Assembly (NCBI GenBank): GCA_947444305.1
Contig: CANEZP010000005.1
Span: 167,771 to 231,770 of the forward strand
DNA: 64,000 bases
From: Pseudobdellovibrionaceae bacterium
GTDB lineage: Bacteria; Bdellovibrionota; Bdellovibrionia; Bdellovibrionales; UBA1609
Direction of reading: 5' to 3'
Shown here: positions 18,494 through 26,326 of the stretch, piece by piece
Layout: each line of letters begins with the position of its first letter
Position numbering within the stretch: position 1 is the first letter of the stretch
Translations under genes and position numbers: made by a program
The notes under the pieces: generated by a model
What the model saw: only the letters and a program-made list of their open reading frames with translations
Told to the model about the DNA's origin: nothing
Databases searched by the model: none

Positions 18494-19713
18494 TGGTCCT
18501 AGACGTCGGACCGTTAAAAAAATATCCGCAGTTTCGCTGGTTATTCATCGGCCAGCTCGTGTCTATCTTAGGTTCGAATATCGCCTACGTCGCCTCGCCG
18601 TTCTTGATTTACCAAATGACGAATTCGACCGCGCAGGTCGGTTTACTCGGGGCGGTCTCCCTTGTTCCCTTGGTCGTCTTCGGTTTTTGGGGCGGCGCCG
18701 TGGCCGACGTGTGGAACAGGCGTAAGATCATCTTCGTTTGCGAAGGTTCGCTCGCCCTAATCAGTGCGGGCTTCGCGCTGGCGATTCACTACGACAAGGT
18801 GAGCGTGCCGGGTGTGTTCGCGGTGGCGGCGTTGATGTCGGCCCTCGGCGGCTTTCACCGTCCCGCGCTCGAATCGCTGACGCCGCGGTTAGTCCCTCGC
18901 GAAGAACTTCCGAAGATTAGTTCGCTCAACGGCTTTCGCGGCACGTTCGCGCATATTCTCGGGCCGGCAATCGGTGGTTTGCTGTTAGCCAAGGGCGGTG
19001 TTTCCTTTGCGTTCTGGGCCGATGCGCTTTCGTATATCATTTCAATGGCTTTCTTGCTCGGCGTGCGAAATCCGGCGCGCGATGAAGCGCCCAAGGACCG
19101 CCCCGGCCTCAAAGCGATACGAGAGGGTTTCGCGTACGCTTTACAGCGACCCGTTTTGCTCGGCACGTATTTAGTGGACATGATCGCCATGACATTCTGT
19201 TATCCGTCGGCGCTTTTCCCCGCGATCGCGGGTATGTACGGCGTCGCGAGTAAACTCGGGCCGCTCTACTCGGCGATCTCGGCCGGTGCTTTGGTGGCGA
19301 CGGCTTTCAGCGCGTGGACTTATAAGGTTCGTCGGCATGGGGCCATGGTCGCGTTCGGCGCGTTCGGATGGTGTCTCTGCGTAATCGCGTTTGCGGGATT
19401 GCTGACGTACAGTTATTGGGCGGCACTTTTCTTCTTAGCGGCCGCGGGCTACTTCGACATGATCAGCGCCACGTTCCGTTTCACAATTTGGAACGAAACC
19501 GTGCCCGATTCGCATCGCGGACGCCTCGCGGGTATCGAGATGATCAGCTACATGAGCGGGCCATTACTCGGCAACACGCTGCTCGGCTATCTCGCGGCGG
19601 TGACATCGGTTCAATCCGCGTTGGTCGCGGGTGCATCGTCATCGCTAGTGTTGTTGATCGTGGCGCTTTTTTTCCTCACTCCGTTTTGGCGTTACCGGGC
19701 CGCCGCTCGCTAA
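18493..19713 (+). CDS. MFS transporter, EntS-like exporter clade
   Basis: 406 residues with about twelve hydrophobic segments and the MFS loop GGAVADVWNRRK between helices 2 and 3. It belongs to the clade that includes the enterobactin exporter EntS and macrolide exporters, which mostly export small molecules. The GTG start at 18493 shares a base with the stop of the FMN protein gene, so the two are translationally coupled. Context suggests export of the product made by the amidoligase and its partners. Confidence 0.88.
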   Translation: MVLDVGPLKKYPQFRWLFIGQLVSILGSNIAYVASPFLIYQMTNSTAQVGLLGAVSLVPLVVFGFWGGAVADVWNRRKIIFVCEGSLALISAGFALAIHYDKVSVPGVFAVAALMSALGGFHRPALESLTPRLVPREELPKISSLNGFRGTFAHILGPAIGGLLLAKGGVSFAFWADALSYIISMAFLLGVRNPARDEAPKDRPGLKAIREGFAYALQRPVLLGTYLVDMIAMTFCYPSALFPAIAGMYGVASKLGPLYSAISAGALVATAFSAWTYKVRRHGAMVAFGAFGWCLCVIAFAGLLTYSYWAALFFLAAAGYFDMISATFRFTIWNETVPDSHRGRLAGIEMISYMSGPLLGNTLLGYLAAVTSVQSALVAGASSSLVLLIVALFFLTPFWRYRAAAR

Positions 19714-19756
19714 GCACGTCCTTTGCAAAAAGCTTAGGTCAACGGGGAGTAAACCA

Positions 19757-20749
19757 ATGAAATTTCAAATGCCGCCTCAATTATTCAATCACGACGGGGA
19801 AAAACGCCGCGTTGGGTTTGAATTAGAATTCGGTGGCCTGTCCATTCCGGAAACGGTCGAGATCATTAGCAGCCTCTTTGGCGGCACGGTCAAAGACTCA
19901 AGCATGTACGCGGCGACGGTCACCACTTCGCTCGGAGATTTTCAAGTCGAAGCGGATAGCAGCTTCTTGAAGAAGAAGAAATACGAGAAGTATCTTCGCG
20001 CGCTTGGCCTGGACCCCGCCGTGTCGGGGCTCGGTCATAATATCGAAGATATCCTAGGGAAGCTTGCCGGTACGCTGATCCCGTTTGAAATCGTCTCGCC
20101 TCCCCTGCAGATCGACCAGCTCGAGTCCGTCGACAAGATTCGCGCCGAACTTTTTAAACGATCGGCGCGTGGTACGAAGTCGGCGATCTTCATGGCCTTC
20201 GGTATGCAGTTTAACCCCGAAGTGCCTTCGAAAGATGTGCGCACGCTGCTCAACCATTTGCGGGCGTTCTTTGTTTTGTTCGACTGGCTTTACGAAGAGT
20301 CCGAAATTCCCGTCTCGAGGCGAGTGGCTTCGTTCATTCAAGATTTTCCCGAAGACTACGTATCCTTCGTTCTTAATCCGGCGTACTCGCCCACGCTCGA
20401 CCGCTTCATGCGCGATTACATCGAGTTCAACATGACCCGTAACCGGCCACTGGATCTCCTCCCGCTGTTCGATGAGCTTGATCACGAATTGGTCTTCTCG
20501 TACCCGATAGAAAGAGAATTAGTGAAGCCGCGCCCTACCTTTCATTACCGTTTACCGAACAGCATGGTGGATGATCCCGAGTGGCAAATCGCCGAAGACT
20601 GGAATAAGTGGGTCGAAGTCGAGCGCCTCGCCAACGACGAAGAGCGGTTAGCCCGCATGACGAAGGATTATTTTTCCAATCGCGAAGGCAATCTTCTTTT
20701 CGTGCGTTCTAAGTGGGCCGCTAAAACTAGGGACTGGCTCAGTGTCTAA
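19757..20749 (+). CDS. amidoligase family enzyme (glutamine-synthetase-like COOH-NH2 ligase)
   Basis: 330 residues. The N-terminus shows RRVGFELEFGG (20-25 core), VEADSSF at 64-70, and PFEIVSPPL at 109-117; these are the strand motifs of the amidoligase_2 family, predicted ATP-dependent ligases that join a carboxylate to an amine. A C-terminal helical part (FFVLFDWLYEES onward) is usual. GGGAG precedes the ATG. It overlaps the following amidotransferase-type gene by 8 bp. Pairings of such amidoligases with class-I amidotransferases have been described and are taken to make or break gamma-glutamyl-type amides; the substrate here is unknown. Confidence 0.85.
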   Translation: MKFQMPPQLFNHDGEKRRVGFELEFGGLSIPETVEIISSLFGGTVKDSSMYAATVTTSLGDFQVEADSSFLKKKKYEKYLRALGLDPAVSGLGHNIEDILGKLAGTLIPFEIVSPPLQIDQLESVDKIRAELFKRSARGTKSAIFMAFGMQFNPEVPSKDVRTLLNHLRAFFVLFDWLYEESEIPVSRRVASFIQDFPEDYVSFVLNPAYSPTLDRFMRDYIEFNMTRNRPLDLLPLFDELDHELVFSYPIERELVKPRPTFHYRLPNSMVDDPEWQIAEDWNKWVEVERLANDEERLARMTKDYFSNREGNLLFVRSKWAAKTRDWLSV

Positions 20750-21527
20750 ACCGGGGCGTCCCAGGATCGGCGTGACCGGCCCCGACGAGGGCGGCGATCC
20801 CGCATGGTACTGCACCAGGCTGATGATTTGGCTCAGCGGCGGGAAGGCCGTTCGCATTACTCCTTCCCGCGGCTACGCGATAGCCGCGCTCTCGGGCGTG
20901 GTCTTCGGTGGCGGCGCCGATATCAATCCCGTCCGGTACCACGATACACTTTTAGAAACGATCAAGACCGAATCAAAAAAAGTGCCGCGCTTTGATTTCA
21001 AATTTATCGTTTCGATTTTCTTATGGCTTACGCGACGAATATTTTCGGTTAAATCAAGCCGCGCTTCCCTCGACATTAAACGTGACGAACTCGAATTCGC
21101 CCTCCTCAAAGACTGCGTCGCTAAACATTTACCGGTGCTCGGCATCTGCCGGGGCGGTCAGCTCATCAATGTTTTTTTCGGCGGCACGCTTTACCAAACC
21201 ATTTCGAGTTTTTACACCGAGACCCCGCAACTCCGCACGGTCCGCCCCCGCAAAAAAATCACGATCGAACCCGGCACCCTCCTCGCGCGAATCCTTAAAC
21301 GCACGCAAACCAAAGTTAATTCCCTGCACGACCAAGCCGTTAAGGATATCGGCGAAGGCCTAAAAATCTCAGCCCGCGAACCAAACGGTGTCGTCCAAGC
21401 CATCGAACACCAAACCCACCCTTTCCTCATCGGCGTCCAGTGGCACCCCGAATTCATGCCCCAATTCAAAATCCAAAGAAGATTCTTCCGCTCCTTAATA
21501 AAAGCAGCTTCGCTAAAAACCCCTTAA
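20742..21527 (+). CDS. class-I glutamine amidotransferase / gamma-glutamyl hydrolase (peptidase C26)
   Basis: 261 residues, PuuD-like. The nucleophile Cys136 sits in GICRGGQLIN and the His235/Glu237 pair in QWHPEF. The oxyanion-type GGGADINP is at 56-63. An insert at about residues 66-110 includes a hydrophobic stretch (FKFIVSIFLWLTRRIF) that shorter PuuD enzymes do not have. The GTG start at 20742 overlaps the amidoligase stop. The enzyme probably hydrolyses or transfers from a gamma-glutamyl bond. The last 300 bases are strikingly poor in G, like the noncoding leader that follows. Confidence 0.87.
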   Translation: MSKPGRPRIGVTGPDEGGDPAWYCTRLMIWLSGGKAVRITPSRGYAIAALSGVVFGGGADINPVRYHDTLLETIKTESKKVPRFDFKFIVSIFLWLTRRIFSVKSSRASLDIKRDELEFALLKDCVAKHLPVLGICRGGQLINVFFGGTLYQTISSFYTETPQLRTVRPRKKITIEPGTLLARILKRTQTKVNSLHDQAVKDIGEGLKISAREPNGVVQAIEHQTHPFLIGVQWHPEFMPQFKIQRRFFRSLIKAASLKTP

Positions 21528-21665
21528 AAAAAATTGGTTTCGGGCGAGTTCTTTAAACCTCCGTCATTCTTCCAAGCCCCGTGTTCCAAAAAAAGAAATC
21601 ACTACTCCTCCCCTTCCTTCTTTCTTCTCCACTCCCAAAAACCAAACCCCTCCCACCATCTCAAC

Positions 21666-21720
21666 CCTTTTCGCCCGGAAGGCGAAAAGGCAGCCCTCAC
21701 AAGGACGGACAATCCCCGCC
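21666..21720 (+). repeat. hairpin plus conserved core, copy 1 (RAYT-associated element)
   Basis: Stem arms CCTTTTCGCC (21666-21675) and GGCGAAAAGG (21681-21690) are perfectly complementary around the loop CGGAA. After ten bases comes CAAGGACGGACAA then TCCCCGC. Copy 2 at 44731-44784 has an unrelated 10-bp perfect stem with loop CGGA, but the same core. Arms that differ in sequence but keep pairing imply selection on structure. Confidence 0.7.
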
Positions 21721-21740
21721 AAAGAAGATCAGCTCCTCGA

Positions 21741-21806
21741 AGCCAAATCCCCGCAGACCAAAAGCCAAATCCCCACAGACCCAAAGCCAATCCCCGCAAA
21801 CCCGAC
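21741..21806 (+). repeat. three imperfect ~22-bp tandem repeats
   Basis: Units begin at 21741, 21763 and 21785, each starting AGCCAA(A)TCCCC followed by GCAGACC, ACAGACCC or GCAAACCC. The motif AATCCCCGC also ends the hairpin core just upstream, so the repeats may have grown from that core. Confidence 0.6.
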
Positions 21807-21917
21807 GCCCAACCAACGCCATCTAGACAGCCAACCAACCCCACCCCAATGCCAAGCTCATCAATCACCAGCGAGCCAAACAAAAATCGAGCAGCTACTC
21901 AAAAAACTAGAGTTAAA

Positions 21918-21944
21918 TTGACAATCTCCCACCAAAATTATACC
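21918..21944 (+). promoter_or_regulatory. candidate promoter for RAYT 1
   Basis: A consensus TTGACA at 21918-21923 is followed after 15 bp by TATACC at 21939-21944. Transcription would start within a few bases of the ATG at 21955, giving an almost leaderless message; no Shine-Dalgarno is visible, which agrees. Confidence 0.4.
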
Positions 21945-21954
21945 TTCGGTTCCC

Positions 21955-22485
21955 ATGAAGCAGCTGAAGTTTCTCAAACCGGAACCTAAGATGTACGGCG
22001 GTACGCTTAGGAATAAACGCAAGAACCGTAAAGGCCCCCGTCCATTAGCGGTGAAGCACTCCATGCATCTCAGCCTCAAATCCTCGAAGGCTAAAGGCGA
22101 ATGGTCGTTCTACCGTCATCGAAGAACGATCCGGGGAATCGTCGATAAGTTTGCTACGAAGTACGGCGTAAAAATTCATTCGATGGCGAACGTGGGTAAT
22201 CATCTGCACATCCATATTCAACTTGCGAATCGTTTCACTTATCGTTCATTTATCCGCGCGATCACCGCGGCGATTGCCATGGCCGTTACGGGTGCGAGTC
22301 GTTGGAATAAATTAGGTATCAAATTTTGGGATTACCGGCCGTTCACGCGGGTCATCGTTGGATTGCGTGCTTTTTTAGGGATGCGGGATTATGTTCTCAT
22401 CAACGAGATCGAGAGTCAGGGCCATGAACGCTCTTACGCAAGGCTCGTTGTTAATGAATTCAAACAAAGGGCCGGCACAACGTGA
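21955..22485 (+). CDS. RAYT-like Y1/HUH transposase (copy 1)
   Basis: 176 residues. The HUH metal-binding motif lies in VGNHLHIHIQ near residue 83 and the candidate catalytic Tyr in MRDYVLINEIE near residue 144, as in IS200/IS605-type and REP-associated tyrosine transposases. It is very basic at the N-terminus. It is a paralog of the protein at 45106. RAYTs are usually single-copy, domesticated genes that act on short palindromes; the hairpin upstream is the obvious substrate candidate. Its stop overlaps the DUF486 GTG, so it is translated together with host genes. Confidence 0.82.
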   Translation: MKQLKFLKPEPKMYGGTLRNKRKNRKGPRPLAVKHSMHLSLKSSKAKGEWSFYRHRRTIRGIVDKFATKYGVKIHSMANVGNHLHIHIQLANRFTYRSFIRAITAAIAMAVTGASRWNKLGIKFWDYRPFTRVIVGLRAFLGMRDYVLINEIESQGHERSYARLVVNEFKQRAGTT

Positions 22486-22823
22486 CCACCGTAATCTTAC
22501 TGCTGCTTAGCAATCTATTCATGACCGCCGCTTGGTACGGACACCTCAAGTATAAAGACTCACCCCTATGGATCGTGATTCTTGTATCGTGGGCCATCGC
22601 CTTCTTCGAATACTGTCTTCAGGTACCGGCCAACCGCTGGGGGCACGAAACGTTCACCGCCCCCCAACTCAAGATCATGCAAGAGGGCATTACCTTCGCC
22701 GTCTTCGCGGTGTTCACAATTTTTTATCTGAAAGAGAAACCTACGCTCTACGATACCGCCGCGTTTGTTCTCATCTTTGCGGGCGTGGCCGTTAGCGTGA
22801 TGCAACCGAAGGGAATTTCATGA
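22482..22823 (+). CDS. DMT family protein, DUF486
   Basis: 113 residues with four membrane helices, and the family signature AFFEYCLQVPANRWGHE in the second loop. DUF486 proteins are small drug/metabolite-transporter-like membrane proteins of unknown substrate. The GTG start overlaps the RAYT stop, and its own stop overlaps the CoA-binding gene start, giving a tightly coupled trio. Confidence 0.85.
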   Translation: MTTVILLLLSNLFMTAAWYGHLKYKDSPLWIVILVSWAIAFFEYCLQVPANRWGHETFTAPQLKIMQEGITFAVFAVFTIFYLKEKPTLYDTAAFVLIFAGVAVSVMQPKGIS

Positions 22824-23179
22824 CCGTCGCGATTCTCGGCGCTTCGAAAAATCAAGAGCGCTACTCATACCTCGCTTTCAAAATGTTACAGCAGTACGGG
22901 CACACGCCGGTGCCGGTTAGCCCGAAATTTGCCGAGCTTGAGGGTATCAAAACCTATCCTTCGTTGAGCGAGGTTAAAGAAAAGATCGATACGCTTACGA
23001 TGTACGTCGGGCCCGACATTTCAACCAAACTTAAACCCGAGATCCTGGCGCTTCGGCCACGCAGGGTGATTTTCAATCCCGGCAGCGAAAACTCCACCCT
23101 ACAGGGCGAACTCAAGAAGGCCGGGGTTGAGGTGGAAGAGGCCTGCACGCTGGTTTTATTGAGAACAAATCAGTTCTAA
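22820..23179 (+). CDS. CoA-binding domain protein (YccU-like)
   Basis: 119 residues forming a single Rossmann-type CoA_binding domain: VAILGASKNQERYS at the N-terminus, then TMYVGPDIS and VIFNPGSEN. Stand-alone proteins of this family bind CoA or acyl-CoA; their biological role is not settled. Last gene of the RAYT-DUF486 unit, closed by a strong terminator. Confidence 0.88.
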   Translation: MTVAILGASKNQERYSYLAFKMLQQYGHTPVPVSPKFAELEGIKTYPSLSEVKEKIDTLTMYVGPDISTKLKPEILALRPRRVIFNPGSENSTLQGELKKAGVEVEEACTLVLLRTNQF

Positions 23180-23197
23180 CTTTTGGAAATTCTATGC

Positions 23198-23238
23198 GGA
23201 GACCACGGCACGCCCCCCGCGGCTTCTCCCTTTTTTTT
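23198..23238 (+). terminator. Rho-independent terminator after CoA-binding gene
   Basis: A GGAGA/TCTCC stem with an inner CGG/CCG helix is followed directly by eight T residues. It lies inside a longer inverted repeat, CTTTTGGAAA at 23180 and TTTCCAAAAG at 23236, so the element may also fold as one 66-base structure. Confidence 0.8.
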
Positions 23239-23305
23239 CCAAAAGCAGGGCGCTCCTTGCTGATCGGCCAACCGAGGCAGATATTGCGGCCAAGGAGACC
23301 TTAAT

Positions 23306-24064
23306 ATGAAAATGCTTTTGCTCGCGCTGACTCTGACCCTTACCGCTTCGCAGGCCGTCTTCGCCCAAGGCCTTTATTACGGCACCAAATCCGACAAGCA
23401 CAAAAAGAATGAGTTCTGCACCTACTCGTTTTCGGTCCCGCAAGTTTTGCCGGCTCCCGGCTCGAACGCAGGTACGAACGCCGCCGCCCAGGCGCTCAAT
23501 GCAAAATGGGATGCCGAGCTTGCCTCCGCGAAAGCAAACTTCCTGACCACCGTCTCAGATCCCGAAACCTGCCAGGCTATGGACTCGGCTTACATCGTCT
23601 CTTCTACCTTTAAAATCGAATCGCGACTCGACTCGGTCATTGCATCCATCGTCAGCACGAATAGTGGATACTACGGGGGCGCGCACGGAATCTACGCGCT
23701 GTCGGGTTTGACCTTCAATTCCATGACGGGTCAGGTCTACAACGATCTCGGCGACTTCATCGAAGCCGGCAAGATCGAAGGCCTGAAAGCCGCCATCTGG
23801 GAAGCCGTTCACGAGAAAAATTCGAATGTAGACAAAGAGTTCGGCTGGAATGAATGGAGCAAAGAGGCTACAAGCGTTTCGCAAATCAAAAACTGGTATT
23901 TTTCGCAAGACGGTTTGGTCGTCGTCTTCAATCCCTACGAGATCGCTTCTTACGCCGACGGGGCGATCGAAGCGACGGTTTACTTCTATAAACTGCAAGA
24001 GCTCGGTGCACTGAAGAAAAGCGGCCCGGCAACTTTACTCGATACGGGCTATGACGAACCCTAA
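23306..24064 (+). CDS. secreted DUF3298 domain protein
   Basis: 252 residues with a signal peptide ending at QAVFA. The C-terminal half has the DUF3298 pattern: STNSGYYGGAHG, a long loop with DLGDFIEAG, then QDGLVVVFNPYEIASYADGA. The same fold is found at the C-terminus of anti-sigma factors such as RsiV, where it binds lysozyme; whether this protein binds anything similar is unknown. AAGGAG precedes the ATG. Confidence 0.82.
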   Translation: MKMLLLALTLTLTASQAVFAQGLYYGTKSDKHKKNEFCTYSFSVPQVLPAPGSNAGTNAAAQALNAKWDAELASAKANFLTTVSDPETCQAMDSAYIVSSTFKIESRLDSVIASIVSTNSGYYGGAHGIYALSGLTFNSMTGQVYNDLGDFIEAGKIEGLKAAIWEAVHEKNSNVDKEFGWNEWSKEATSVSQIKNWYFSQDGLVVVFNPYEIASYADGAIEATVYFYKLQELGALKKSGPATLLDTGYDEP

Positions 24065-24081
24065 ATCATCGCGATTTTAGA

Positions 24082-24570
24082 TTAACTCCCGAGGGCGGCT
24101 AAGGCTTTCAAAGCGTCGCCTTGCAAACGGTAAGTGATCCAATCACCGAGCGGTTTAGCGCCGATGCTTTCATAAAAATCTAACGCCGGCTTATTCCAGT
24201 CTAGAACGGACCAATCAAGCCGGCCGTAATCGCGTTCTTGAGTCAAAGCCGCAAGGTGAGCCAAAAGCTTCTTACCGACGCCGTGGCCGCGCGCTTCGGG
24301 AACCACGAATAAGTCTTCGAGGTACAGCCCGGGCTTACCCAAGAACGTGGAGAAATTTAAAAAATAAATCGCGAAACCGACCCGTCGCCCCTGCAGCTCG
24401 GCGAGCAACACGTGGGCGTTTGATTTTTGCCCGAAAAGATTCTTTTCGAGGTCGGCGACCGTCGCGGTGACTTGATCGCTCAATTTCTCGTATTCGGCTA
24501 ACTGCTTGATGAAATCCAAAATGACGGGTGCGTCCGATTGAACGGCGTTAACAATTTTGAAATCGGTCAT
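24082..24570 (-). CDS. GNAT acetyltransferase, diamine/polyamine (SSAT)-like
   Basis: 162 residues. ARGHGVGKKLLAHLA is the acetyl-CoA loop, YLEDLFVVPEAR the preceding strand, and DFYESIGAKPLGDWITYRL the ending typical of spermidine/spermine N1-acetyltransferase-like GNATs. It may acetylate polyamines or thialysine-type amines; not proven. ATG at 24570 overlaps the stop of the upstream GNAT gene (ATGA), so the pair is coupled. Confidence 0.82.
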   Translation of the reverse strand: MTDFKIVNAVQSDAPVILDFIKQLAEYEKLSDQVTATVADLEKNLFGQKSNAHVLLAELQGRRVGFAIYFLNFSTFLGKPGLYLEDLFVVPEARGHGVGKKLLAHLAALTQERDYGRLDWSVLDWNKPALDFYESIGAKPLGDWITYRLQGDALKALAALGS

Positions 24571-25025
24571 CCGACCACCAGTCTTTTTTCCATGATTAAT
24601 TTTGGTTCGCCTTTTTCGTCGGTGTAAGTGCCGATGACGTCGAAGCCGTGCCGAAGGTTCAAGATAAGCATATCGCGCCATACGTTCTTGGTGCGCGTTT
24701 GTACGCGGGCATAACCTTGACGGGCCACCCACTCGTGCTGAGCTTTCATCAATGCCGAAGCCACGCCTTGCTTGCGGAAGCTATCCTTCACGCCGCCGAT
24801 CCAACTGTAGAATTTGTCGGGATCCGACTCGTACCCGAATTTAAAACCGGCGACTTCCTGACCGTCGTGCGCGACGCATAGTAAGCTGCGCTTACGGCTC
24901 TGTGCCTTATTAAAAACGGAGTCGGTATTTGGCTGCCCAAAGATGAGGGCGTTAAGCTCCATAACCTGGGATAAGAAAGGACAATTCTGCCGCGACGGAT
25001 TTTCGAAAAGTGAGATTTCGTACAT
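24567..25025 (-). CDS. GNAT family N-acetyltransferase
   Basis: 152 residues from ATG 25025 (a TTG lies three codons earlier at 25034). The acetyl-CoA loop is VKDSFRKQGVASALMKA; the last third (NVWRDMLILNLRHGFDVIGTY) is like ribosomal-protein-acetyltransferase-type GNATs. Substrate unknown. First gene of the two-GNAT unit. Confidence 0.8.
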   Translation of the reverse strand: MYEISLFENPSRQNCPFLSQVMELNALIFGQPNTDSVFNKAQSRKRSLLCVAHDGQEVAGFKFGYESDPDKFYSWIGGVKDSFRKQGVASALMKAQHEWVARQGYARVQTRTKNVWRDMLILNLRHGFDVIGTYTDEKGEPKLIMEKRLVVG

Positions 25026-25076
25026 GAAGATCAATTAGCATGATCACGATTCAAAGCGAAAGCAAAACCTAGCGGG

Positions 25077-25835
25077 CTAAACCGTCTCTCCGTCGCGAAC
25101 GATCGTCTTCGGAAGAAGCGCGCTGTGCGGTTTGATCGTCACGTTTTTACCGACCGAAACGCCGCCCATGATGCTCGCTTTCAAACCGATGTTTGTGTAA
25201 TCCCCGATGACCGTCGGAGCGACGATCAAGAAACCTTTTTGCCCGTAGTGGCTGAAGATGGTCGCACTTCCGCCCACGGTGACGTAATCGCCGAGCGTAA
25301 GTAAGCCGGGGTCGGAAATATTGGTTGAGTTAATCACGACGCCCTTCCCGATCTTTGCGCCCATCATGCGATAAAATAATACGTTCAACGGCGAAGGCGT
25401 TAAAAATTCTAAAAACGTATAACGGACCATGTAGGTCAGCGCATTGTGAATAAACCACGGAATTGCTTGCAGCGAATAGAACGGACCACGAAACGCCTTC
25501 ACACGAAACGGCATCAGAAAATTCGCGGCCGGAATAATAAAGACGAGCGCCACCCCGTAAGTGAAGTAGCCGAAAGAAATTCCACAGCCCATCATCATGT
25601 ATTGCAGAAGCGGGTGCCACGACGAGGACACGCCACGAAATAAATCAAATACGAAGAGTCCACAGCCCGCGGCGAGGCCTACGCAGCCGCAGCAGACAAT
25701 CATGAGAGGCGTCAGCAATAGCGCAAAACTCAACGTGCGGAAACGGCGGAGCATCGATTCCGCTACCCCCAGCACACCCGGCAAATCGGAAGTTGTCCCG
25801 TGAACATCTACATCTTTAGTTTTACGTACGCTCAT
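25077..25835 (-). CDS. membrane acyltransferase with left-handed beta-helix (hexapeptide) domain
   Basis: 252 residues. Two or three membrane helices in the N-terminal half (LLLTPLMIVCCGCVGLAAGC; GYFTYGVALVFIIPAANFL) are followed by hexapeptide repeats from about residue 160 (GKGVVINSTNISDPG, LTLGDYVTVGG, VIGDYTNIG, SVGKNVTIKPHS). This combination resembles the C-terminal part of Pls/PosA-type proteins. An O-acyl- or acetyltransferase acting at the membrane is likely, acceptor unknown. Confidence 0.75.
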   Translation of the reverse strand: MSVRKTKDVDVHGTTSDLPGVLGVAESMLRRFRTLSFALLLTPLMIVCCGCVGLAAGCGLFVFDLFRGVSSSWHPLLQYMMMGCGISFGYFTYGVALVFIIPAANFLMPFRVKAFRGPFYSLQAIPWFIHNALTYMVRYTFLEFLTPSPLNVLFYRMMGAKIGKGVVINSTNISDPGLLTLGDYVTVGGSATIFSHYGQKGFLIVAPTVIGDYTNIGLKASIMGGVSVGKNVTIKPHSALLPKTIVRDGETV

Positions 25836-25954
25836 ACCTTATCGTACCGGAAATTCCGGCCGATCGCTCGGGAAACCCGACCATGGACGGGCGCCGGTGG
25901 TACGCACCATGCATTACAAACTGCATCAGCCCGCAACCCACTCTAGGAGGACAT

Positions 25955-26323
25955 ATGCGCCCGCTTAACCAAGATAATGAGGAAATGATTCCCGAATCAC
26001 CAAATTTGCCCGGTAACGGTACCGAAAACCTCGCCGACGAGTCCGACATTCTCTCCGACCAGGATGAAACGCTGATGGCCGGAACCGACGACAATGACGA
26101 AGCCCTAGGCGGCGACGGCACTGAGGAATTCGGCCTAGACAACGCCGAATTCGCTAACGGTGAGATCGATTTGAAAGAACAGATGGACCGCGCGACCGCG
26201 AACATGGACGCCAAACTCCACCGCCCGCTTGACGAGGACGTCACGCCCCACTCACGCGCCGGCAACGTCGATACAACGGGACCTCTACAACACAGCATGA
26301 GCAGCCGTAACGACAAACATTAG
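25955..26323 (+). CDS. small highly acidic hypothetical protein
   Basis: 122 residues, dominated by Asp, Glu, Asn and Gly, with no hydrophobic core and a His-containing end. No family recognised; probably largely disordered. The start is well supported by AGGAGG eight bases before the ATG. It ends three bases before the next gene's GTG, so the two are likely co-transcribed. Confidence 0.65.
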   Translation: MRPLNQDNEEMIPESPNLPGNGTENLADESDILSDQDETLMAGTDDNDEALGGDGTEEFGLDNAEFANGEIDLKEQMDRATANMDAKLHRPLDEDVTPHSRAGNVDTTGPLQHSMSSRNDKH

Positions 26324-26326
26324 TTT

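Larger units (their letters stand above)
21528..21954 (+). other. G-poor noncoding leader of RAYT locus 1
   Basis: This 427-bp gap holds a pyrimidine tract (about 21590-21650), a perfect 10-bp stem-loop with a conserved tail, three imperfect 22-bp repeats, and a candidate promoter. Long open frames across it (for example 21534-21989) are low-complexity Pro/Lys-rich and are not credible genes. The same layout recurs before the second RAYT gene. Confidence 0.75.

Noticed and set aside
21534-21989. Pro/Ser/Lys-rich forward open frame in the RAYT 1 leader
   Set aside because: Low-complexity product from the C/A-rich DNA, overlaps the RAYT gene in another frame, no ribosome binding site.
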